A DNA stretch of 64,000 nt from positions 372,001 through 436,000 of the forward strand of contig NZ_CP077941.1 of assembly GCF_019722725.1 (NCBI RefSeq), given 5' to 3'. Of this stretch, positions 27,318-39,160 are shown in pieces (position 1 is the first letter of the stretch; each line of letters starts with the position of its first letter). The translations under genes and the position numbers were made by a program. This DNA comes from Vreelandella profundi (GTDB lineage Bacteria > Pseudomonadota > Gammaproteobacteria > Pseudomonadales > Halomonadaceae). The notes under the pieces are model-generated. The model was not told the DNA's origin, did not search any database, and saw nothing but the letters and a program-made list of their open reading frames with translations.

Positions 27318-27407
27318 GAAGCGGATTGTAGCGGGCTAGTTATCCAAAGTCTTGGGTTACGGTGTTAGCATAACCTCAATGTTCACTATTTATGTCGGGT
27401 AGCACTC

Positions 27408-28741
<1,334 letters not shown>

Positions 28742-28745
<4 letters not shown>

Positions 28746-29410
28746 TCGCTTTTGAGCACGTGGGAAAGCGTTATGGCGGCCGTTTTGAAGCGCTAGCGCA
28801 CCTCAATTTTCGTGTCGCCCGGGGTGAAATGGTATTTCTTACCGGTCATTCCGGCGCGGGTAAAAGCTCGCTGCTGCGCTTAATCATGCGCCTTGAAAAA
28901 CCCAGCCGCGGGCGTGTCGTGGTGGCCGGCCACGATATTGCCCAGCTGCATGCTAGCCAGGTGCCGTTTTATCGCCGTCAAATTGGCGTCGTCTTTCAAG
29001 ACCACCAGCTGCTCTTTGATCGCAGCATTTTTCACAACGTCTCGCTGCCTCTGGATATCCAGGGAATTGAGTCCCGCGAAACCGCTCGTCGAGTGCGGGC
29101 GGCGCTAGATAAGGTGGGGCTATTACACCGTGAAAAAGCACTGCCGATAGAGCTGTCTGGCGGTGAGCAGCAGCGGGTGGGTATTGCTCGCGCCGTGGTT
29201 AATAAACCGGCGCTGCTGCTAGCAGACGAGCCAACGGGTAACTTAGACCCTCAGCTTTCGGCGGATATTATGGCGCTGTTCGAGGATTTTAATCGCATCG
29301 GCACCACCGTCATGATTGCTAGCCATGACCTGGCCCTGATTGCTCGGCTGCGGCATCGTATACTGCGCTTGAGTGATGGTCGTCTCGTGGGCGACGAGGG
29401 CGCGCTATGA
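28742..29410 (+). CDS. ftsE: cell division ABC-type ATPase FtsE
   Basis: This 222-residue ATPase partners FtsX at the septum and activates periplasmic amidase regulators. Walker A is GHSGAGKSS (about 36-44), the signature [14 protein letters not shown] is near 139, and Walker B is [13 protein letters not shown] near 160. The start ATG overlaps the ftsY stop and the end overlaps ftsX, each by 4 bases, so the three are translationally coupled. Confidence 0.97.
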
Positions 29411-30450
29411 AGCCATCGGCTACTCCCAGGCGCCGCCAAGGAGCGGCGTTAAAAACGCCGCGTCGGCCGCCTGCCAAGGCACCTGACAATAACCCCCCTC
29501 AGCGAGGTGCTAAATCGCATCAGGCGCGCTTTTCAAGCCGCCTGCGGGCCTGGGGTCGCCACCACCGCAGCATGGCAGGGGACAGCTTCTACCGCCTGGT
29601 ACGCTATCCGGTTGGCAATCTGCTGACTATGCTGGCGATTGCCATTGCGCTGGTGCTACCGGCAGCTCTCTGGCTAACGTTAGACAGCGCGCGCCTGCTG
29701 GATGCGGAGCTTGATGAAAGCGCAACCCTAACGATGTATCTAGAATTGGCCGCTGATGACGCTCAGGCTCGGCGTATTGAAGAAGCTGTGAATGCTGAGG
29801 GTAGCGTGCTTGAGACACAGCTGATCAGCGCGGATCAGGGCATGGTGGAGTTCCAGCAGGCGCTGGGGCTCGATGATGCGTTGGCTGGCCTGGATAATAA
29901 TCCGCTGCCGATCAGCATCGTAGTGCGACCAGAAAGCGTTGACCCTGCGGCTATGCAACAGTTGGCCAACACGCTTGAAGCGCTTTCGGGCGTCGATGAG
30001 GTACGGGTCGATTTAGCCTGGGTAGAGCGGCTTAGAAACTTAGCCGAGCTTGGCCGTCGAGTTGCCCTGGCGCTAGGGGCGCTGTTCGGTTTAGGGGTGC
30101 TGCTGGTAGTTGGCAATACTATTCGCCTGTCGGTAGAAAGCCGCCGCCGAGAAATTGAAGTCGTCATGCTGATTGGCGCGACGCACGCCTTTGTTCGGCG
30201 GCCATTTTTATATAGCGGCGCCTGGTACGGTGTTGGTGGCGGCCTGTTAGCACTGGGGCTACTCGGCGTGGGCAATCACTGGCTATCGATGCCGGTGGCG
30301 GCACTGGCCGCCAGCTACGGCGCGAGCTTCTCCCTGCCTCAACTTGATGTGACGGGCTCTACAATTCTGCTATCTTGCAGTACACTACTAGGCTGGTTGG
30401 GCGCTTGGCTGGCGGTAACTCGCCACCTTTCAAGTATTCGCCCAAGATGA
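29407..30450 (+). CDS. ftsX: cell division membrane protein FtsX
   Basis: This 347-residue permease-like protein has four membrane segments: the first near 75-95 (LLTMLAIAIALVLPAALWL) and three in the last 130 residues. A periplasmic loop of about 125 residues, predicted to bind the amidase activator EnvC, lies between the first two. With FtsE it relays division state across the membrane. The cytoplasmic N-terminus is about 70 residues long and strongly basic and proline-rich. The start overlaps ftsE by 4 bases. Confidence 0.95.
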   Translation: MKPSATPRRRQGAALKTPRRPPAKAPDNNPPQRGAKSHQARFSSRLRAWGRHHRSMAGDSFYRLVRYPVGNLLTMLAIAIALVLPAALWLTLDSARLLDAELDESATLTMYLELAADDAQARRIEEAVNAEGSVLETQLISADQGMVEFQQALGLDDALAGLDNNPLPISIVVRPESVDPAAMQQLANTLEALSGVDEVRVDLAWVERLRNLAELGRRVALALGALFGLGVLLVVGNTIRLSVESRRREIEVVMLIGATHAFVRRPFLYSGAWYGVGGGLLALGLLGVGNHWLSMPVAALAASYGASFSLPQLDVTGSTILLSCSTLLGWLGAWLAVTRHLSSIRPR

Positions 30451-30564
30451 CGCCGCTGGGTGGCAAAGGGTTTGAACCTTATCCACACAACCGTGTCTGT
30501 ATGTATAGGTTAATTAAGGCGTGCTACGTCAACCACGATGGTTTACAGGGGAGACCACCTGCAC

Positions 30565-31434
30565 ATGAGCACTAGTCTTCTACCGGTGGGGCAGCTTTCA
30601 CCCGGCGGCGACCTTGGCGGTTATATCCGTGCGGTCAATGGTATTTCGGTATTAACGGCCGATGAAGAGCGCGAGCTTGCCTATCGTTTACACGATGAGG
30701 GTGATCTTGAAGCCGCTCGGCGCTTAGTTATGTCGCATTTGCGCTTTGTTGTGCATATTGCCCGCAGTTACTCAGGTTACGGGCTGCCGCAAGCGGATCT
30801 AATTCAGGAAGGCAACGTTGGCTTGATGAAAGCCGTCAAGCGCTTTGATCCTAACCATGGCGTTCGGCTAGTTTCTTTTGCGGTGCATTGGATCAAAGCT
30901 GAAATACACGAATTTGTACTGCGTAACTGGCGCATCGTTAAAATTGCCACTACGAAAGCCCAGCGTAAGCTGTTTTTCAATTTGCGCAGCGCTAAGAAGC
31001 GCCTAGCATGGTTGAACAACGACGAAGTCGCCGCCATCGCCAAAGATCTCGACGTTAAGCCTGAAGTTGTACGTGATATGGAAGGTCGCCTTTCTTCTTA
31101 CGACGCAGGGTTTGACGGCTCGCCGAGCGACGATGACGACAGCGCTTACCAAGCGCCGGTGCATTTTTTAGATGATGCGACGTCAGACCCGGCAACACAG
31201 CTGGAAGATAGCAATTTCGAAGAAGACTCTACGCGTCGTTTGCAGCTGGCGTTGGAAGGGCTAGACGATCGCTCGCGAGATATCTTGCAGCGCCGCTGGT
31301 TAGCTGAGAATAAAGAAACGCTGCATGACTTAGCCGACGTTTACGGCGTGAGTGCAGAGCGCATTCGTCAGCTTGAGAAAAATGCCATGAAAAAGCTGCG
31401 CTTGAAAATGGGTGAAGATTCCATTGCTGCATAG
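30565..31434 (+). CDS. rpoH: heat-shock sigma factor RpoH (sigma-32)
   Basis: This 289-residue alternative sigma factor has region 2 ([55 protein letters not shown]) and region 4 with [17 protein letters not shown]. The order ftsY-ftsE-ftsX-rpoH is the same as in E. coli. The ATG at 30565, 12 bases after AGGGGAG, gives the normal N-terminus; the upstream ATG at 30538 is less likely. The 114-base gap from ftsX is a likely promoter region, but I could not fix a -35/-10 pair with confidence. Confidence 0.97.
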   Translation: MSTSLLPVGQLSPGGDLGGYIRAVNGISVLTADEERELAYRLHDEGDLEAARRLVMSHLRFVVHIARSYSGYGLPQADLIQEGNVGLMKAVKRFDPNHGVRLVSFAVHWIKAEIHEFVLRNWRIVKIATTKAQRKLFFNLRSAKKRLAWLNNDEVAAIAKDLDVKPEVVRDMEGRLSSYDAGFDGSPSDDDDSAYQAPVHFLDDATSDPATQLEDSNFEEDSTRRLQLALEGLDDRSRDILQRRWLAENKETLHDLADVYGVSAERIRQLEKNAMKKLRLKMGEDSIAA

Positions 31435-31435
31435 C

Positions 31436-31480
31436 TAGGTTTAAGTAACATAAGTTTAAATACCGTAAGCGTCAATATCG
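31436..31480 (+). repeat. 15-base tandem repeat just after the rpoH stop
   Basis: Three units, TAGGTTTAAGTAACA, TAAGTTTAAATACCG and TAAGCGTCAATATCG, begin two bases after the rpoH TAG; a fourth, TAAGTTGCGG, is partial. The TAG/TAA at the start of each unit resembles the stop. Confidence 0.65.
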
Positions 31481-31507
31481 TAAGTTGCGGCATGGTATGT
31501 GTAATAT

Positions 31508-31547
31508 AAAAAACCGGCCTTCTTTAATAGAAGGACCGGTTTTTTTT
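31508..31547 (+). terminator. rho-independent terminator after rpoH
   Basis: ACCGG and CCTTCT pair with AGAAGG and CCGGT with one bulged base, and the stem is flanked by A and T runs. It may also serve slmA from the other side. Confidence 0.88.
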
Positions 31548-31578
31548 GAGGTAAGGCCAGCGCCCGTTGGTTTATGGC

Positions 31579-32187
31579 TTAGGCGGGAAGTGCGGCGGCG
31601 CGCAGCAAATGAGCCGACAGCAATGACCACTGATCTTCCCAGTGCTCGGTCGGCATGCGTTTGAAATCACTGCGCACATACTGCGAAATGCGTCCTTCTG
31701 CCTGGGCCGCTAGCAAATTAGCGGCGGCCGGCGCCGGAATAGTGGGGCGCAGTCCTTCACGTAGCTCTGCCTCGCGTAGGATCTGCTTTAGCTGCGTCTC
31801 TAAGCGTTCAAACAGCTGATTGATACGCTGGCGCAGTCGAGCGGTTTCGCCAGTGAGTACGTCGCCCCCCATCACGCGAGCAAGGCCTGGATTCTTTTCA
31901 GCAAAGCCGAGCAGTAGCGCAAGAATGGTGCCGCAGCGCGTAGTGGCATCGGGTACGTCTTCTAAAATGCGCGTAATACGGGCAAAAATGCTTTCTTCAA
32001 TAAAGTCGATTAGCCCTTCAAACATGCGCGCTTTGCTAGGAAAATGGCGATAGAGTGCCGCCTCTGATACTCCCACCTGACGCGCCAGGGCCGCCGTAGT
32101 AATGCGTTTTCCGCTGTCCTCTTCAAGCATCAATGCCAGCGCCTGGAGAATCTGCTCGCGACGGCGAGGCTTTTGGTCATCGCTCAT
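31579..32187 (-). CDS. slmA: nucleoid occlusion factor SlmA
   Basis: This 202-residue TetR-fold protein binds chromosomal SlmA sites and blocks FtsZ rings over the nucleoid. It has the characteristic start RREQILQALALMLEE and helix-turn-helix ITTAALARQVGVSEAALYRHF. The long C-terminal FtsZ-binding helices carry GRISQYVRSDFKRMPTEHW. It follows argB by about 20 bases in the coaBC-dut-algC-argB-slmA run on the minus strand, a context shared with other gammaproteobacteria and different from ordinary TetR genes. Confidence 0.93.
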   Translation of the reverse strand: MSDDQKPRRREQILQALALMLEEDSGKRITTAALARQVGVSEAALYRHFPSKARMFEGLIDFIEESIFARITRILEDVPDATTRCGTILALLLGFAEKNPGLARVMGGDVLTGETARLRQRINQLFERLETQLKQILREAELREGLRPTIPAPAAANLLAAQAEGRISQYVRSDFKRMPTEHWEDQWSLLSAHLLRAAALPA

Positions 32188-32206
32188 AAAGTGCCCTCCG
32201 CCGCGG

Positions 32207-33202
<996 letters not shown>

Positions 33203-34597
33203 CTAGCTATCTTCAATGGCGAGCTTAAGCTCTGGCGCGACGCGTAATAACGCGGTGTTAAAAACAGATTTGATGCGTGCTAGCGCGGCATCGTCTTTGC
33301 CTTCAAAGCGCATCACCAGTGCAGGCGTGGTGTTAGATGCTCGGCACAGCCCCCAACCATCTGCATAGTCGACGCGAATGCCGTCCAACGTGGTTTTGAT
33401 ACCTTCGCCGAAGTCGCCCTCACGAGCAAGCTTATCGACGATAGAAAATTTGTTAGCGTCGGTCACCGCAATGTTAATTTCCGGGGTGCCTGCGTCCTGG
33501 GGGAATTTTGCAAAGAACGTATCAGCATCGTCGGCTTGGTTAGCTAAAATCTCAATCAGCCGGGCGGCGGCATAAAGACCATCGTCAAAACCATACCAGC
33601 GCTCTTGGAAAAAAATATGCCCGCTCATTTCACCTGCCAGCAGAGCGCCCGTGGCTTTCATGCGCGCCTTGATCAGCGAGTGCCCGGTTCGCCACATTTC
33701 TGGTTCGCCGCCTGCTTCGCTGATCACTTTCACCAGGTTGCCCGTGCACTTGATGTCAAAAATGACCTTGGCGCCGGGCTGGCGAGAGAGCATGTCGGTG
33801 GCAAATACCATTAGTAGATGATCGGGAAACACTAGCTGGCCGTGAGGAGTGACAACGCCTAGGCGATCGCCGTCGCCATCGAAGGCAAGGCCAATATCAG
33901 CACCGGTTTCGCGAACCTTGCGTATCAGATCTTGCATATTTTCCGGCTTGCCAGGGTCCGGATGGTGATTGGGGAAGTTGCCGTCGATTTCGGCAAACAG
34001 TGGGACTGTCTCCACGCCTAGGCGCGACAGCAGCTGTGGCCCCAGCTCGCCGGCGACGCCGTTACCGCAGTCGACAACGGCTTTTAACGGCCTGCTTAGG
34101 TGAACGTCGTCTAAAATGCGCGCTAAGTACGTTTCGCGAATATCTTGCTGAGTGATGCTGCCTTGGCCGTCTACCAGCTCGCCAGACTGGATTCGCTCGA
34201 ACAAGGCAGTAATGGCGTCGCCGGAAAGCGTTTCGCCGCCCAGCACGATTTTAAAACCATTATAGTCCGGCGGATTGTGGCTGCCGGTCACCATGACGCC
34301 CGATTGGGTGCCCTCTAGCAGGTGGGTAGCAAAATAGAGCACCGGTGTCGGCACCATGCCGATGTCGATGACATTGCGCCCTGCAGCGTTCAGACCGCGC
34401 ATTAAAGCAGCTTGCAGCCGCGCGCCTGAAAGACGCCCATCGCGTGCCACCACCACCGTGGACTCACCGCGTGCGGCTGCCTCAGAGCCCACGGCGCGGC
34501 CAATCATCTCGGCCGTGCTTTCTGTCAGCGTGTCGTCAACAATACCGCGAATGTCGTAGGCGCGAAAAATCGAGGCGGGTACGGTCTGTGTGTTCAT
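33203..34597 (-). CDS. algC: phosphomannomutase/phosphoglucomutase AlgC type
   Basis: This 464-residue member of the alpha-D-phosphohexomutase family has the catalytic serine loop VTGSHNPP (Ser106), the metal loop DGDGDR and the sugar-binding loop GEMSGH. The C-terminal phosphate-binding loop contains RASNTTPALVMRFEG. It interconverts mannose or glucose 6- and 1-phosphates for exopolysaccharide and LPS precursors. Length and order (coaBC-dut-algC-argB) match the Pseudomonas AlgC locus. Confidence 0.95.
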   Translation of the reverse strand: MNTQTVPASIFRAYDIRGIVDDTLTESTAEMIGRAVGSEAAARGESTVVVARDGRLSGARLQAALMRGLNAAGRNVIDIGMVPTPVLYFATHLLEGTQSGVMVTGSHNPPDYNGFKIVLGGETLSGDAITALFERIQSGELVDGQGSITQQDIRETYLARILDDVHLSRPLKAVVDCGNGVAGELGPQLLSRLGVETVPLFAEIDGNFPNHHPDPGKPENMQDLIRKVRETGADIGLAFDGDGDRLGVVTPHGQLVFPDHLLMVFATDMLSRQPGAKVIFDIKCTGNLVKVISEAGGEPEMWRTGHSLIKARMKATGALLAGEMSGHIFFQERWYGFDDGLYAAARLIEILANQADDADTFFAKFPQDAGTPEINIAVTDANKFSIVDKLAREGDFGEGIKTTLDGIRVDYADGWGLCRASNTTPALVMRFEGKDDAALARIKSVFNTALLRVAPELKLAIEDS

Positions 34598-34653
34598 AAG
34601 GCTTCCCAGCTAAACCAACATGCGTTGCTCATCGCGATTTTATCCGCAAGAGG

Positions 34654-35112
34654 CTACTGACTGCCGGTGCTGCCAAATCCTGCGCTGCCGCGTGAAGAAT
34701 CTTCAAAAGCGTCTACAAGAGACAGCTCGGCCTGTACGACGGGCACCAGTACATACTGTGCCAGACGCTCAAAGGGCGCTAGCGTAAACGCACTTTGTCC
34801 ACGGTTCCAGACAGAGATCATCAGCTCACCCTGATAATCAGAATCGATTAAGCCGACCAAATTACCCAGTACGATGCCGTGCTTATGCCCTAATCCCGAG
34901 CGCGGCAAAATCATGCCCGCAAGGGAGGGGTCTTCAATATAGATGGCAATGCCGGTACGCACGAGCTGGCATTCGCCGGGGGCTAACGTTAGCGGCTCAT
35001 CTAGCAGAGCGCGAAGGTCCATGCCGGCGGAGCCTTCGGTGGCATACGTTGGCAAATAGTCGTTGAGTCGCTCATCCAGCAGTTTGCACTGTAGCCGAGG
35101 GCGGGCGGTCAT
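34654..35112 (-). CDS. dut: dUTP pyrophosphatase
   Basis: This 152-residue trimeric dUTPase removes dUTP and supplies dUMP. Motifs 1-5 are present: [40 protein letters not shown] and [10 protein letters not shown]. The stop-start overlap with coaBC is 4 bases, as in E. coli. Confidence 0.97.
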   Translation of the reverse strand: MTARPRLQCKLLDERLNDYLPTYATEGSAGMDLRALLDEPLTLAPGECQLVRTGIAIYIEDPSLAGMILPRSGLGHKHGIVLGNLVGLIDSDYQGELMISVWNRGQSAFTLAPFERLAQYVLVPVVQAELSLVDAFEDSSRGSAGFGSTGSQ

Positions 35113-36428
35113 AGGGTATCTCCAGGGGCAGAATTAGATGCATGTTCAGCGGTTTTTGTCGCTAGCAGGGCGAGCGCTTGGCGAATAATAGTGCCAGCCA
35201 GCTGTGTTTTTGGCTGCGGCGCTTCCGATCGGCTCTCAACGCCTTCGGGCGTGCGCCACAGTAGCCAGGCAGCGTTCTGGTCGCTGCCAAAACCAAGGCC
35301 CGCTAAAGAAACGTCATTAGCGACAATCATATCCAGCCCTTTGCTCTGCAGCTTGTCGCGTGCGTAGCGCTCGATTTGCTGGGTTTCGGCAGCAAAGCCG
35401 ACGACAAGCGGGCGCTGCTCAGCGGGCAGCGCCGCGACGCCGGCGATAATGTCAGGATTTTTAACCAGCGTCAGAGTGAGCGTATCTCCCGTTTCCTGTT
35501 TTTTGAGTTTGTGCTCGGCGGGGGCCGCGGCGCGATAGTCGGCGACGGCGGCGCAGCCGATAAACATCGCCGCCTGAGGTGCTAGCCGCTGGGCCTCGGC
35601 GTGCATCTGTTCGGCAGACTCTACGTCAATGCGCGTGACGCCTTTCGGCGTGGGTAGCTCAACGGGCCCGCTGATCAGCGTCACCTTGGCGCCTTCAAGC
35701 GCCGCCGCAGCGGCCAGCGCGAAGCCCATTTTCCCAGAGCTGTGATTGGAGATATAGCGCACGGGGTCGAGCGGCTCACGGGTAGGGCCCGCCGTAATGA
35801 CAATATGGGGAGCACTGGCTGCGGGGCGAGGGGCGACGTGAGATGCCATGAATAAGTCGACAACCGCGCTAAAGATCTCGTCAGGCTCGCTCATACGGCC
35901 AGGGCCGACATCGCCACAGGCCTGGTCACCGGCAGCGGGGCCGATCAGCTGCCAGCGGTCGCTCTCCAGCTGCGCTACGTTGCGCTGCGTGGCGGGATGG
36001 TGCCACATGGCCTGGTTCATCGCCGGAGCAACGAGTTTAGGCGCATCAGACGCCAAGCACAGCGTAGTGAGCAGGTCGTCGGCCATGCCGTGTACTAGGC
36101 GTGCGATTAAGTCCGCGGTGGCCGGCGCAATCAGCACAACATCTGCCCAGCGTGCCAGTTCGATATGGCCCATGCCGGCTTCTGCCTCCGGGTCGAGCAA
36201 AGACGTGCGTACCGGCTCGCCAGAAAGCGCCTGCAGCGTTAGTGGCGTAATAAACGCCTGCGCCCCGCTGGTCATCACCACGCGAACCTCGCAGCCTGCT
36301 TGCTTAAGCAAACGCACCAAAAGAGCGCTTTTATAGGCTGCGATACCCGCGCTAACACCTAGCAGCACGCGTTTGCCCGTGAGCGTCGGCGCCTTGCCAG
36401 ACGCGCTTATTGAAGTACCAGAAGCCAT
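35109..36428 (-). CDS. coaBC: bifunctional CoaB/CoaC (phosphopantothenoylcysteine synthetase/decarboxylase)
   Basis: This 439-residue bifunctional enzyme joins phosphopantothenate to cysteine and decarboxylates the product, two steps of coenzyme A synthesis. The FMN-dependent CoaC part is N-terminal ([27 protein letters not shown]), and CoaB follows from about 195 ([36 protein letters not shown]). An N-terminal extension of about 15 residues precedes the CoaC fold. It leads the dut-algC-argB-slmA run and is divergent from radC across about 175 bases. Confidence 0.97.
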   Translation of the reverse strand: MASGTSISASGKAPTLTGKRVLLGVSAGIAAYKSALLVRLLKQAGCEVRVVMTSGAQAFITPLTLQALSGEPVRTSLLDPEAEAGMGHIELARWADVVLIAPATADLIARLVHGMADDLLTTLCLASDAPKLVAPAMNQAMWHHPATQRNVAQLESDRWQLIGPAAGDQACGDVGPGRMSEPDEIFSAVVDLFMASHVAPRPAASAPHIVITAGPTREPLDPVRYISNHSSGKMGFALAAAAALEGAKVTLISGPVELPTPKGVTRIDVESAEQMHAEAQRLAPQAAMFIGCAAVADYRAAAPAEHKLKKQETGDTLTLTLVKNPDIIAGVAALPAEQRPLVVGFAAETQQIERYARDKLQSKGLDMIVANDVSLAGLGFGSDQNAAWLLWRTPEGVESRSEAPQPKTQLAGTIIRQALALLATKTAEHASNSAPGDTL

Positions 36429-36603
36429 GAGCAGTGATCCACGTCAGCGTTCGTGAGGAGGCTTACCATACCATTGGCATCGAGATTTGGCATGCTAGGG
36501 GTAAACAAGGTTAAGCTAGGTTTAATGAGGCTGGCTAGGCGCAAGCTGTTTTAGATGGGCAGCGCATTAATACGCACAACAATGAGTCATGCGGGAAGGT
36601 GCA

Positions 36604-37278
36604 ATGGGAATCAATCACTGGCCGGAAGGTGAGCGGCCCCGAGAAAAATTATTAAATAACGGCGCCCAGGCGCTTTCAGACGCTGAGTTACTGGCAATTT
36701 TCTTGCGCGTCGGCGTGCAGGGGCGCTCGGCGGTTGATTTAGCGCGAGACCTGCTCAGCAGCTTCGGTGGCTTGCGGCCTCTGCTGGAGGCTAATCAGAC
36801 AAGCTTTTGCGCCGCGCATGGGCTGGGGAGCGCTAAGTACGCCCAGCTACAGGCGACGCTTGAACTGTCGCGACGTCATTTAGCCAGCCAGCTGGCGCGC
36901 GGCAACGCGCTAACATCGCCGGACTTGGTGCGCCACTATTTGAGTTCACAGCTGCGTCATTTAGGGCATGAGGAATTTGCGGTGCTTTTTTTAGATACTC
37001 AGCACCGAATTATTCGCTATGAATCGCTGTTTCGCGGTACCCTAGACAGCGCATCTGTTTACCCCCGCGAAGTTGCCAAGCGCGCATTAGAACTTAGCGC
37101 TGGCGCCGTTATCCTGGCTCACAACCACCCCTCGGGTGTGGCAGAGCCAAGCGATGCTGACCGACGTATCACTGAACGTTTAAAAGACGCTCTCGCACTT
37201 TTTGACGTGCGCGTGTTGGATCATTTCGTGGTGGGGGATGGAGACGTGGTTTCTTTTGCCGAGCGCGGCTGGCTATAA
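36604..37278 (+). CDS. radC: RadC-family JAB/MPN-domain protein
   Basis: This 224-residue protein has an N-terminal helix-hairpin-helix ([20 protein letters not shown]) and a C-terminal JAMM metalloprotease-like domain with HNHPSG and the aspartate of PSDADRRIT. The name radC is historical; a repair role is not established. The ATG at 36604 follows GGAAGG and gives the usual start; an ATG at 36589 is also in frame. It is divergent from coaBC, as in many gammaproteobacteria. A small dyad (GTTATTC...GAATAAC, 37298-37316) lies downstream without a T run. Confidence 0.94.
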   Translation: MGINHWPEGERPREKLLNNGAQALSDAELLAIFLRVGVQGRSAVDLARDLLSSFGGLRPLLEANQTSFCAAHGLGSAKYAQLQATLELSRRHLASQLARGNALTSPDLVRHYLSSQLRHLGHEEFAVLFLDTQHRIIRYESLFRGTLDSASVYPREVAKRALELSAGAVILAHNHPSGVAEPSDADRRITERLKDALALFDVRVLDHFVVGDGDVVSFAERGWL

Positions 37279-37384
37279 GCTGAATTGATGCATCGTTGTT
37301 ATTCGCAGAGAATAACGCGGGCTATCGATTTTCTAAGTTTGATGAATTAAAAAGCTGTTTTTTAGCCTTTTTGGTCGGTTTAGC

Positions 37385-37413
37385 TTGCTGCTAGTCAGGT
37401 GCTCTGGTATAAA
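37385..37413 (+). promoter_or_regulatory. promoter of rpmB-rpmG
   Basis: TTGCTG (37385-37390) and TATAAA (37408-37413) are 17 bases apart, with a TGG extended -10. The leader to rpmB is about 140 bases. The same TGGTATAAAG string is found before rpsB. Confidence 0.65.
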
Positions 37414-37556
37414 GTGCCACCTTTAAACTTGGGTTGAATAACGGATTTGGATAAAGCTTGGCCGGTTCACCGCGTCGACTCCTTCCTGCTCCGGTTTGCC
37501 CGACAGTTTTGAACACTCAGGTTATTATATCCTGGCCAAGCAGTTGAGAGGCTCTC

Positions 37557-37793
37557 ATGTCCAAAGTATGTCAGGTTACCGGTAAGCGTCCGGTAACTGG
37601 AAATAACGTTTCACACTCAATGCGTAAGACACGTCGTCGTTTCTTGCCAAACCTGCACACCCATCGTTTTTGGGTTGAGTCTGAAAACCGCTTCGTCAAG
37701 CTGCGCGTTTCCACTAAAGGAATGCGTATTATTGATAAAAACGGTATCGACGCAGTTTTGGTTGGTATTCGTAAGCGCGGCGACGCTATCTAA
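37557..37793 (+). CDS. rpmB: 50S ribosomal protein L28
   Basis: This 78-residue L28 begins [20 protein letters not shown] and contains [20 protein letters not shown]. It has a single cysteine, so it is the zinc-free form. GAGAGG precedes the ATG. It is paired with rpmG 52 bases downstream, and the gap holds a short tandem repeat. Confidence 0.98.
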   Translation: MSKVCQVTGKRPVTGNNVSHSMRKTRRRFLPNLHTHRFWVESENRFVKLRVSTKGMRIIDKNGIDAVLVGIRKRGDAI

Positions 37794-37833
37794 GCCAGCT
37801 TTTGGGCCAAGCGTTTCGGACCAAGCATTTTGG
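37794..37833 (+). repeat. 12-14-base tandem repeat between rpmB and rpmG
   Basis: Directly after the rpmB TAA come GCCAGCTTTTGG, GCCAAGCGTTTCGG and ACCAAGCATTTTGG. The last unit leads into AAGG, the ribosome-binding site of rpmG. Confidence 0.65.
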
Positions 37834-37845
37834 AAGGATTAAACC

Positions 37846-38001
37846 ATGCGCGATAAAATCAAGTTGGTGTCTAGTGCCGGTACAGGTCACTTCTACACCA
37901 CTGATAAAAACAAGCGGAACACGCCGGACAAGTTCGAATTCAAGAAATTCGACCCGGTCGTCCGTAAGCACGTTATGTACAAGGAAGCTAAGATCAAGTA
38001 A
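37846..38001 (+). CDS. rpmG: 50S ribosomal protein L33
   Basis: This 51-residue L33 begins [19 protein letters not shown] and ends [12 protein letters not shown]. It lacks the CxxC pairs of the zinc form, matching the zinc-free L28 beside it. GGAAGG lies 7 bases before the ATG. It is followed by a strong terminator. Confidence 0.97.
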   Translation: MRDKIKLVSSAGTGHFYTTDKNKRNTPDKFEFKKFDPVVRKHVMYKEAKIK

Positions 38002-38049
38002 TCGCTGTTGCGATGAAGATCGGCTTTCACTACAGGCGAGCGCCTGTTC

Positions 38050-38076
38050 AAAAACCCGGCCCCAAGCCGGGTTTTT
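38050..38076 (+). terminator. rho-independent terminator after rpmG
   Basis: AAAAACCCGGC and GCCGGGTTTTT form an 11-base stem around CCCAA, with the T run in the 3' arm. Confidence 0.92.
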
Positions 38077-38157
38077 GCATGCATGTCTTTCGCATGTCGC
38101 ATATGTCTTTTAGCCATCCTCGCAAGGCTGTCATCACAGGCCGGTAGATGTCCAAAT

Positions 38158-39018
38158 ATGCCCGAACTCCCCGAAGTTGAAACGACCCGACGCGGAATAG
38201 CCCCCTACATTGAGGGCCAGGAGATTACCGAGGTGCTGGTGCGTCAGCCGCGGCTGCGTGTGCCGGTGCCAGAGGATCTTGCTGAGCGACTGGTGGGCGC
38301 GCAGATTGGCGTATTGACGCGGCGTGCTAAGTATTTACAGATCCCCATTCACACTGCCCATGCGCCAGGCGGCGAGCCTGATACCGCGCAACCCGCGGAT
38401 GCAACGCTGCTATGGCACCTGGGTATGTCGGGTAGCCTGCGTATTGCGCGGGCGGGGGATTTGCCTAAAAAGCATGACCATGTCGATGTGGTGACCGCCA
38501 GCGGCTACGTGTTGCGCTACCATGATCCTCGCCGCTTTGGCTTTGTGGATTGGCGGCTAGAGGATGCATCGCTGGATAAGCGCCTTGCGCACTTAGGCCC
38601 AGAGCCGCTGTCTGACGCGTTTAACGGTAAATGGCTATACACCCTCTCGCGCAATAAGCGGGTGGCGGTTAAGCCATTTTTGATGGATAACCAGGTAGTG
38701 GTTGGCGCCGGGAATATTTACGCGGCCGAAGCGCTATTTATGGCGGGTATTGATCCGCGTCGCGCAGCGGGCCGCGTCTCCCTCGCGCGCTATCAGCAGC
38801 TAGCGGTAGCGGTAAAAGAGGTGCTGGCCGCTGCGATTACTCAGGGCGGCACTACACTGCGTGATTTTGTGAGCGGTCAGGGCGAGCCCGGCTACTTCGC
38901 TCAGCGCCTAAAAGTTTACGGGCGCCACGGCCAGCCGTGCTTTCGCTGTGGTGCTGAGCTGCGCCGCATTACGCTTGGCCAGCGGGCCAGCGTGTTCTGC
39001 CCCGGTTGCCAACACTAA
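38158..39018 (+). CDS. mutM: formamidopyrimidine-DNA glycosylase MutM
   Basis: MutM removes 8-oxoguanine and nicks the backbone. This 286-residue form has the catalytic N-terminus [13 protein letters not shown] (Pro2, Glu3), lysine in the RRAKYL loop, H2TH segment [12 protein letters not shown] and a C-terminal zinc finger CFRCGAEL...FCPGC. An insertion of about 17 residues ([17 protein letters not shown]) sits before [11 protein letters not shown] and explains the length above the 269 of E. coli. The ATG at 38158 gives the required Pro-Glu start; upstream in-frame codons overlap the rpmG terminator. Confidence 0.97.
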   Translation: MPELPEVETTRRGIAPYIEGQEITEVLVRQPRLRVPVPEDLAERLVGAQIGVLTRRAKYLQIPIHTAHAPGGEPDTAQPADATLLWHLGMSGSLRIARAGDLPKKHDHVDVVTASGYVLRYHDPRRFGFVDWRLEDASLDKRLAHLGPEPLSDAFNGKWLYTLSRNKRVAVKPFLMDNQVVVGAGNIYAAEALFMAGIDPRRAAGRVSLARYQQLAVAVKEVLAAAITQGGTTLRDFVSGQGEPGYFAQRLKVYGRHGQPCFRCGAELRRITLGQRASVFCPGCQH

Positions 39019-39105
39019 TGGCCGCCTCTGATATGGTTATTTTGCATCTTAATCGATTGCCCTATTTAAGTTTGTTGCCCTGCTTGGGTTTTTCTAAGCC
39101 TAAGG

Positions 39106-39145
39106 TTTTTAAGACAACGTTTTAAGACAAAGCGCTAAGACAGCG
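39106..39145 (+). repeat. 11-15-base degenerate tandem repeat before rlmI
   Basis: TTTTTAAGACAACG, TTTTAAGACAAAGCG and CTAAGACAGCG are adjacent, sharing TAAGACA. They lead into the ribosome-binding GGAG of rlmI. Confidence 0.5.
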
Positions 39146-39160
39146 CTTTTGGAGATTTTT

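Noticed and set aside
30451..30564. Heat-shock type promoter before rpoH (TTGAAC...TATGTA)
   Set aside because: The spacing between candidate boxes is about 22 bases, outside the normal range, so I did not call it.
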